From: Liolophura sinensis
Lineage: Eukaryota > Mollusca > Polyplacophora > Chitonida > Chitonidae
Assembly: GCF_032854445.1 (NCBI RefSeq)
Contig: NC_088302.1
Coordinates: forward strand, 6,999,338-7,063,337
Length of the DNA: 64,000 bases
Direction of reading: 5' to 3'
The position numbers and the translations under genes are program-made. Shown one piece after another: positions 57,901 to 64,000 of the stretch; the stretch's first letter is position 1, and the number at the start of each line of letters is the position of its first letter. Under the pieces are notes generated by a model. The model was not told the DNA's origin and made no database searches. It was given only the letters and a program-made list of their open reading frames with translations.

Positions 57901-58676
57901 CACTGAGACGACTCACCGAATGCAAGTAAGCCGCCCCGCCTGAGCCTTTATACTGATGCAGGTCAAGCAGTTGTTACACTATCCCCTTAATGTTGAACGC
58001 CGAGCGAGGAAGTTACAAGTTCCTCTTTAAAGTCTTAGGTGTGACCCGACCCAGGATTGACGCCCGAAGCGGACAACTGAGCTATCCGGGCCGGTCGATG
58101 GTTATAGAGGCTTTGTTTATATTATAACAGGTAAAAGCTGATGTTTTGTTTAATGTGCTCTAGGATGTATCACCTGGCCATGCATTGAATTATCCCGTTA
58201 GATGATTTTGACCACTCATTCCTCCAAAGATCTACTGCTGGTTTAGTTGCATCTATAAATCAGAAGGTTTGCCAGGTACCCGAGAATGTGTGTTGTTCCC
58301 TCATAGGCTGTGTCCAGTTTCGTCCATCGATAAACCTAACGGTCTTGTTAGCGAAATATTCCTGACAGTGCTATACCCGGGTGAATAAATAACAACCACA
58401 CGACCAAATCCTTCAAGAGGCATGGCGACAGGGAGATGGGTATGCACTCATTGTACTGATGTTTATGATGTATAGTCCCTTGTATCCTGAATTCAGAGCA
58501 CTGAAAACCGTCCGTTATGATAATACATCAGGTTATCTGTGCCTGGAATTTCGTGATGAAATTATAATTAATCTTCATTGTTTGTGTTATTTCTCTCTCT
58601 TTTTCATGTCAGTCATGGTTTTTGTTATCTGTTGGACGCCATACTTTGTGATATCAGCCTGGTGGTGGTTCGACAG
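42288..58676 (+). CDS. GnRH/AKH/corazonin-type neuropeptide receptor gene (exons 1-4, 3' end missing)
   Basis: A class A G protein-coupled receptor built from four exons: 42288-42998, 55779-55983, 57253-57360 and 58613-58676. All junctions are GT/AG and reading phases agree (0, 1, 1, then open at phase 2), giving 362 residues from TM1 to the end of TM6. Receptors of this family sit in the plasma membrane of neurons or endocrine targets, bind GnRH-, adipokinetic hormone- or corazonin-like peptides and usually couple to Gq. Supporting residues: N122 in TM1, D150 in TM2, C177 before TM3, DRY at 201-203, W227 in TM4, C255 in extracellular loop 2, P282 and Y290 in TM5, and CWTP at 348-351 in TM6. 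The loop-2 QCVTFNFFP block and the TM6 CWTPY block point to the GnRH/AKH/corazonin group. I cannot separate the three subtypes by eye; GnRH/AKH-like is my first guess. TM7 and the tail are not found in the window. Confidence 0.9.
43875..43925 (+). mobile_element. Weak LINE 3' tail remnant
   Basis: GTAGTGTCGTTAAGCCATAA followed by TTATTGATTTA; earlier part strongly diverged. Confidence 0.35.
45297..45362 (-). mobile_element. SINE-1 3' fragment in receptor intron 1
   Basis: TTTTGTTTAACGCCGTACTT, ATGAATTTTCCACTTATATG, ACGGCGGTCAGG. Only the 3' body remains. Confidence 0.7.
45391..45430. repeat. 20 bp direct tandem duplication
   Basis: CGTGTTACGGACAACATCT occurs at 45391 and 45411, in receptor intron 1. 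Confidence 0.9.
45514..45590. repeat. Short tandem repeat of about 19 bp
   Basis: ACCTCTGATACAGTT and variants (ACCTTTGATTCAGTT, ACCTCTAGTACAGTT) follow one another about four times. Confidence 0.6.
48547..48650 (+). repeat. Dispersed repeat R1, copy 3 (3' part)
   Basis: TTGGACTTGCGATTATTGAC, GTGGAACTTCCTTATTGG, TTGAAGGCTAGTATAC, TGTTTCGATGCATA; in receptor intron 1. Confidence 0.6.
54012..54056. repeat. GT/G-rich low-complexity tract
   Basis: GTGTGTGTGTGGGGGGG followed by AGGGGGGAGG and GGGGGGCGAGAGGGGAG. A purine-rich strand with several G runs that could form a quadruplex; lies in receptor intron 1. Confidence 0.8.
55779..55983 (+). CDS. Receptor exon 2: ECL2, TM5 and start of ICL3
   Basis: 205 nt, residues 238-305 plus one base. 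The acceptor follows a pyrimidine tract (TTTTTCTCTTTTCAG). It opens with SIIFHVETHP, which continues the ...ASIPQ end of exon 1 exactly as family members read across this junction. C255 pairs in the family with the cysteine at the top of TM3. TM5 (about 268-294) has the YGLP proline at 282 and tyrosine 290. The donor is GAG|GTAAGA, phase 1. Confidence 0.92.
56162..56260 (+). repeat. Dispersed repeat R1, copy 4 (3' part)
   Basis: GGTAGTTTGTGTTGAACGG, GGTCTTGCGAATATTGACG, CGGAAAAGTCC, GGCGATTAGTATA; in receptor intron 2. Confidence 0.6.
56363..56480. repeat. Possible inverted-end repeat in receptor intron 2
   Basis: GGGGCCAGGTGTAAATC at the left and TTGAACAACTGGGCCC at the right are partly complementary. 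The ends are weaker than at 41445-41566. Confidence 0.4.
57127..57190 (+). mobile_element. LINE 3' tail remnant in receptor intron 2
   Basis: TGCCACGATACGACTGAATT, ATTGTCCTCGTGGCG, TTAAGCCGTAATCACTCATT, CATT: diverged copy of the same tail. Confidence 0.65.
57253..57360 (+). CDS. Receptor exon 3: third intracellular loop into TM6
   Basis: 108 nt. The acceptor is TTTACTGTTTCAG and the donor is ATAG|GTATGT. The two leading bases complete an alanine codon from exon 2, then residues 307-341 follow, and one base is left for exon 4 (phase 1 on both sides). The content is a basic loop rich in Arg and Lys ending RTLKMTVVI, the usual positively charged entry to TM6. The perfect phase fit is the main evidence, since the exon is too short to stand out by length. 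Confidence 0.88.
57496..57764 (-). mobile_element. Full-length SINE-1 in receptor intron 3, with TSD
   Basis: 269 bp, the best complete copy. Target duplication GGTTATAGAGTGAG at 57482-57495 and 57765-57778. The head at the right end contains GCTAACCAACTGAGCC, the reverse complement of the A box. The tail TTTATTTATTTATTTATTTG is at the left. Confidence 0.95.
57779..58099 (-). mobile_element. Full-length SINE-2 in receptor intron 3
   Basis: Reading on minus: CCGGCCCGGATAGCTCAGTT (tRNA-like A box), CAATCCTGGGTCGGGTCAC (B-box zone), AGACTTTAAAGAGGAACTTG, GTCTCAGTGAAGCAGCAC, GACTCCTTCGTCGTCATTTG, then GTTAAACCCCAATCACT. GGTTATAGAG occurs at 57765-57774 and 58100-58109, the element's own target duplication. 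SINE-1 later used the left copy plus the SINE-2 tail as its target. Confidence 0.88.
58613..58676 (+). CDS. Receptor exon 4: TM6
   Basis: 64 nt. The acceptor is TTTTTCATGTCAG and the donor is GACAG|GTAAGT. The two leading bases complete a valine, followed by 20 residues carrying VICWTPYFVISAWWWF. CWTP is the TM6 toggle/proline kink of class A receptors, and the tryptophan-rich end is typical of the GnRH/AKH/corazonin family. It leaves phase 2, so another exon with ECL3, TM7 and the C-terminus must exist; no matching (N/D)PxxYG block is visible up to 64000. Confidence 0.9.
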
Positions 58677-58807
58677 GTAAGTACCCAGCACGTTATGCAT
58701 ACACCGCTTTCAATGAAGCATTCCAGTGATAACATCTTAATGTAATGAATCTGATATAAGAACACCATTTAGTTCCTTGACTAAATGGAAAAAAATCTGA
58801 CATCATA

Positions 58808-59064
58808 TTTATTTATTTACTTATTTATCTATTTGATTGGTCTTTTGTACCGTACTCAAGAATATCAGCAATATTTTGGGAGGAAACCGGGCAAAGCCAG
58901 GGGGAAACCCACCACCCTCCGCAGATTGCTGATGACCTTCCAACGTAGGACCCGAGAGGAAACCAGCAAGAGCTAAACTTGAGCTTACACAGACCGCATT
59001 AGTGAGAGGCTCGTGAGCTATTGTACAGTGCTGACGTGTTCACCACCTCTGTCACGGAAGCCCC
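58808..59064 (-). mobile_element. Full-length SINE-1 downstream of exon 4, with TSD
   Basis: Target duplication TCTGACATCATA (58796-58807) / TCTGACATTATA (59065-59076), one mismatch. Contains tail, body and a diverged tRNA head. Confidence 0.88.
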
Positions 59065-59076
59065 TCTGACATTATA

Positions 59077-60454
59077 AGACCCGGTATCCTTAATCAGATT
59101 AGTATCTTTAATCCAACACACCAATAGGAAAATAGCATGGTGAAGCTTTTTGTAATTTTCAGTCGATAGGTTGATCCTTACCACCTCTGCAAAGGAGCCG
59201 ATGTGGCAGTTTTTATATCCCTTCAGGCCGTTTTGAGTGTTACGTCCTAGACTACTCTACGTATTGCATCATCACATTATCATTTCTTTAGGAAACACAC
59301 ACTTAAGCATACACAAGGAGATTGAGGAATAATCAACGTATTAAACCCCATATCACATAACAGTAACTATTAAAACACACACACAGATATCTCCAGAATA
59401 AATGGTATTTTTTTACTGTATTAAGTAATGCATGGCTTTCCGTCTGACGGTATACCAAAAACACTTGAAATTTATCTAGTTTCACTGGTTGGCATTAGAT
59501 TTCGTCAGTCAGGAAGCGATAGGTCAATAACACGGGGAGTTGCTTGTGCGTCCATCTGAACATAAAATAACCATTAGCACAGTGTGCCAACGTTTTGCCG
59601 ACAGTGTATCCCTGACGTGTATGCATTATTTAAGTGTCTAATGGTTGGCAAAATTGCGGCACAGCAGTGGTGTGTGAGTGGACATTAAGGAACTTTAGCT
59701 TTAATAGCGGCCAGATGCCTTTTGTCATGAGCACTGAGTTTTGTTTCATATGACCCCGCGCAGACGATAGTACCAAAATGGATGACACTGATGACGTAGA
59801 ACGCGGACAACGATATCTTCCTGAGTAACCTTTGAAGTCTAAGGCTTTTATTTATCACAGCGGATAAAACTGACAGTAATAGTAAAAGCATGACTATTTG
59901 AGTCTTTGATGCTTTTATTGGTCCTTTATCAACAATTAACAGACTTCAAGGGCCATAACCTCTTCTTTGGACTTCCTGTGCCTCAGGAATTTGGTTTCTA
60001 TGCTGGGTTCCTTATTATCGTTCTCCGGTCATTGAAATGTATAAAGCCTTACAAAGTTACGTTATCATTCTATTACTACGAGTTAACCATGCCTTCTACA
60101 CGGATTCAGTGCAATGTAGGATAAGTTAATAATGCAGTGAGAAAAACTAACTGGGACATGTTATTAGACTAGACCGGTCTTAAAGGCAACTGATCCACAA
60201 TTCAATAGTTCTGTCAAGAGTTGCATACAGAGCGCTTGTAAATGATCACGGCACGCCATTCGCGATTCACCTGTCGTTATTGACATCTTAATAACTTGCT
60301 GTCTCCCTCGTCAGCTCTATTTTTTGTGTCTCAAGCTCTACCACTAGCACATCCGATAGTTCTCTAAACGAAACATTAGGCTCTGCGAGGCGTCTTGGAG
60401 TAAGATCGGTATGCAAGTGAATTGGCTAAAACTTGACACACTGAGCTCTGACAC
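59077..60454 (+). other. Probable receptor intron 4 (start), featureless
   Basis: Follows the exon 4 donor. The frame at 59906-60124 was examined for TM7 and does not fit. Nothing else recognised. Confidence 0.5.
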
Positions 60455-62700
60455 TACTTCCGAATAGATGGAAAGCTGAGCACTGATATTACTTCCGAAC
60501 ACATGGTACGTTTAGCACTGGCATCACCACCGAATACATGGCAAGCTATGCACTGACACAGCCGTGTACATAGAACGCTTAGCATTGATACAATACAGGG
60601 CAATCTGAGTATTAACACGAGTTTCGACTTCTGTCTAACAACAACTGGGTGCCTACAACCTACAATGTACTGGGGTTACTTCTGAACACTGGCATAACAT
60701 CAGAGTACATCGCACGCTTAGCACTGACCCAACTTCTGAATACATGGTAAGCAAAGCACTGACACCACTTACGAATATATGGCAAGCTAAGCACTGACAC
60801 CACTTTCGAATATATGTCAAGCTAATCACTGACACCACTTTCGAATACATGGCAAGCCAAGCATAACACTACTTTCGAATACATGGTAAGCTAAGCACTG
60901 ACCCCACTTTCGAATACATGGTAAGCAAAGCACCGACACGACATCTCAATACATGGTAAGTAAAGCACTGACACTACTTCCGAATACATGGCAAGTAATC
61001 ACTGACACCACTTCCGAATATATGGCAAGCTAATCACGGACACCACTTTCGAATACATGGCAAGCAAAGAATAACACTACTTTCGAATACATGGTAAGCT
61101 AAGCACTGACCCCACTTTCGAATACATGGCAAGCAAAGCACTGACACGATTTCTCAATACATGGTAAGCTAAGTACTGACACAACTTCCGAATACATGGC
61201 AAGCTAATCACTGACACCACTTTCGAATACATGACAAGCCAAGCATAACACTACTTCCAAATACATGGTAAGCTAACCACTGACCCCACTTTCGAATACA
61301 TGGTAAGCAAAGCACCGACACGACATCTCAATACATGGCAAGCAAAGCACTGACACGACTTCTCAATACATGGTAAGCTAAGCACTGACACCACTTTCGA
61401 ATACATGGCAAGCCAAGCATAACACTACTTTCAAATACATGGTAAGCTAAGCACTGACCCCACTTTCGAATACATGGTAAGCAAAGCACCGACACGACAT
61501 CTCAATACATGGTAAGCAAAGCACTGACACTACTTCCGAATACATGGCAAGCTAATCACTGAGAGCACTTCCGAATATATGGCAAGCTAATCACTGACAC
61601 CACTTTCGAATGCATGGCAAGCAAAGCATAACACTACTTTCGAATACATGGTAAGCTAAGCACTGACCCCACTTTCGAATACATGGCAAGCAAAGCACTG
61701 ACACGATTTCTCAATACATGGTAAGCTAAGTACTGACACAACTTCCGAATACATGGCAAGCTAATCACTGACACCACTTTCGAATACATGACAAGCCAAG
61801 CATAACACTACTTCCAAATACATGGTAAGCTAACCACTGACCCCACTTTCGAATACATGGTAAGCAAAGCACCGACACGACATCTCAATACATGGTAAGC
61901 AAAGCACTGACACTACTTCCGAATACATGGCAAGCTAATCACTGACTCCACTTCCGAATATATGGCAAGCTAATCACTGATACCACTTTCGAATACATGG
62001 CAAGCAAAGCATAACACTACTTTCGAATACATGGTAAGCTAAGCACTGACACCACTTTCAAATACATGGTAAGCTAAGTACTGACACCACTTTCGAATTC
62101 ATGGCACGCTTAGCACTGACACTGCTTCCGAAGACATGGCAAGCAAAGCACTGACCCCACTTCCGAATAAGCTAAGCACTGACCGAATACATGGCAACCT
62201 GAGTAATAACACGAATTTCGACTAATTACATAGCAACTTAAGTACTGAAATTACTTCTGGATACCTGGCAAGCTAAACACTGGCATAACTTCGGAATACA
62301 TGACAAGCTAAGCACTTTCAGCACTTCCGTATACATGGCAAGCTTACCAGTGACACCACTTCCGTAAACTTGGCGCGCTGAGCACTGACACCAATTCCGT
62401 ATACATGGCACGTTTACTACTGACATCACTTCCGTATACATGGCACGTTTAAAACTGACTCCAATCCCGAATACACGGCACGCAAAGCACTGACACATCC
62501 AGAATACATGGCAAGCTAAGCACTGACACTACTCCCGAATAAATGGCAAGCAAAGCACTGACACTAGTCCCGAATACATAGCAAGCTAAGCACTGACACT
62601 ACTTCCGAATATATGACAAACTAAGTGTTGACCACTTTCGAATTCACGGCTTCCTTAGCACTGACACTACTTCGGAATACATGGCAAGCTGAGCACTAGC
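60455..62700. repeat. Large tandem array of about 35 bp monomers with higher-order structure
   Basis: Some 60 monomers share GAATACATGGCAAGC and AAGCACTGACACC. Between about 60836 and 61990 the order of diagnostic variants repeats with a 557 bp period (16 monomers). For example CACCGACACGACATCTCAAT is at 60931, 61488 (+557) and also at 61313, 61870 (+557). Monomers outside this block are more diverged, especially at the right edge. The period is not a multiple of three, so the 65- and 86-codon minus-strand frames inside (near 60653 and 62238) are not genes. Confidence 0.93.
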
Positions 62701-64000
62701 ACTGTTTCAAAATGCATGAAAAGAATAACTTGACAGGCTGATCATGATACGAAGTCCGAAAACGTGACAATCTGACCGGTAAGATGTCCTAACGAATGGC
62801 AAACTGCGAAGTGATACAACTTCTGAACACACAAGTGGAGCAATGTTTTTACTTTCGAGTAAACTTATATGTAAAACAATAAACCGAGAAAATGCCCTGA
62901 CACAATCTAGCCCTTGAGCCAGTTTATCTCATATATTATCAAGGAGAGGTTTCTTTTAGCAAATCATTTAAGTCTGTGCTATTGGTTTTCGTTTTAGGGA
63001 AGACATGCATTATTAGTTTACATTCCTGATAGATTCAGAAGGATATTGAGGCTCCATGCGATGACTGATCAACTGTTTCTTTCAGCTGTTGGAATGAGCA
63101 GGTAACTCTGGTCCCTCTGACGTTTCCCTAGGAAAATAATCATTTAATCTATTCACCAGGTAGTCTCCGGATAGACAGATTAACCGGAACTAGCTTCGTT
63201 ATCTCCATGTATCTGTATACAGGAGTACTGAGTTAAAAGTAAGACTGTGATGGTTCAGCAAAGTATTAGAACGATTGTGTACTAATGTTATTAATGATGT
63301 TTGGGGTTAGCTCTGTCCACTGTATGACACCTTGCACTAGACGTTACTAATTTGCTAACGACCTATACCGAAGGTAACCATATAATGTTGTACTATAAAT
63401 ATGTATATTGGAATGAATTTCGAAATCAATTTTCATTTCACGTGCCATCACTTAGTCTCATCTCTTCACTTACCGTCGTCTCACGGTTGCTTTCCATCAT
63501 GTCATCTTTTGCCATCGTCTCACGGCTGCTTGCCATAATGTCTTCTTTTACCATCGTCGAACGGCTGCTTGCCATCATGTCATCTTTTCGTCATCGCTTA
63601 TGTGAATGAAATTGTGCAATGTGAAATTCTTATGTGACTGAAACACTGCATTATGGCCTTTATTAACATCTTTCAGTACTTATGCTAGGCTGGAACAGTT
63701 CCACATATAAAACGGAAGTAGAATTAAAAAAAATAAGGTAAGAGTAATCAGTAATGATTGTCATAATTTAAACGTCAACTCAGACATTCGTGTGCCGCTT
63801 TAAAACTGTAAACGGCAAAGATAATAGCAAGACTCATGTCCAAAACGACGTATCACACTTATATATGTACGCAAATATATAAGAAATAATATGTAAATGG
63901 TAAATGAAGCTGATAACGGGTAAGTGAGGAGCAGTCGAAAGTTAGCAGACAAAATCATCGTTCTATCGCTTGTTGTTATCATGGGGCGATGCTGCTAAGA
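62701..64000 (+). other. Right end of window, no exon found
   Basis: Apart from the 39 bp repeat at 63472-63590 no feature is supported; no TM7-like block was seen. Confidence 0.5.
63472..63590 (+). repeat. 39 bp repeat, three copies, in frame
   Basis: ATCGTCTCACGGCTGCTT and GCCATCATGTCATCTTTT recur three times. Because 39 is divisible by three, a plus-strand frame (63352-63609) reads a 13-residue repeat with RLLAIMSSF three times. No exon signals or family match, so coding is doubtful. Confidence 0.7.

Larger units (their letters stand above)
57361..58612 (+). other. Intron 3 of the receptor gene (1252 bp)
   Basis: GT...AG, phase 1. About half of it is two minus-strand SINEs (57496-57764 and 57779-58099) placed side by side at one target site. 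Confidence 0.85.

Noticed and set aside
59906-60124. Frame considered as the TM7 exon of the receptor
   Set aside because: It lacks a (N/D)PxxYG block, and its start does not follow a suitable acceptor in the needed phase.
60455-62700. CRISPR-like array or coding repeats
   Set aside because: Units are contiguous and mutually similar with no unique spacers, and the 35 bp period breaks the reading frame.

Overview
The window is eukaryotic, intron-rich, AT-rich DNA crowded with decayed retroelements. The composite tRNA-derived SINEs, the RNase H-bearing LINE with an ATTC-repeat tail and a split GnRH/AKH-type neuropeptide receptor gene together suggest a lophotrochozoan, most likely a mollusc. 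That assignment rests on recognising repeat types, not on a search. No bacterial, phage, plasmid or CRISPR feature is present.

Layout. 1-3826: two copies of one LINE in tandem (reverse transcriptase plus RNase H), each interrupted by a SINE with clear target-site duplications. 3.8-12.5 kb: SINEs, a 64-70 bp minisatellite and nested SINEs. 12.5-15.0 kb: a cluster of TIR-bounded, inverted and foldback repeats. 16.8-18.4 kb (minus strand): a decayed Penelope-like element with GIY-YIG endonuclease remnants, itself hit by a tiny LINE 3' end. 21.8 kb (minus): a decayed tyrosine-recombinase-like fragment. 25.2-26.2 kb: a 1005 bp solo LTR with 4 bp target duplications. 26.9-27.7 kb: a 50 bp tandem array carrying SINE insertions. 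29.4-36.9 kb: more SINEs, several dispersed unnamed repeats, a (TA)n tract and two weak minus-strand candidate exons.

42288-58676 holds the one convincing host gene: four plus-strand exons of a class A GPCR of the GnRH/AKH/corazonin receptor family, with splice sites and phases that agree (0, 1, 1, 2). It covers TM1 to TM6; the exon with TM7 and the C-terminal tail is not found and probably lies beyond the right edge. Intron 1 is 12.8 kb; intron 3 contains two SINEs inserted one after the other at the same target.

60.45-62.7 kb is a large tandem array of about 35 bp monomers with a 557 bp higher-order period, followed by a short 39 bp in-frame repeat at 63.47 kb.

The background of open frames of 100-160 codons is about what chance gives in this composition, so nearly all were left out. 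Nothing here is a clear new biological system; the most informative signals are the receptor gene, the nested-insertion chronology, the higher-order satellite and several unnamed repeat families.
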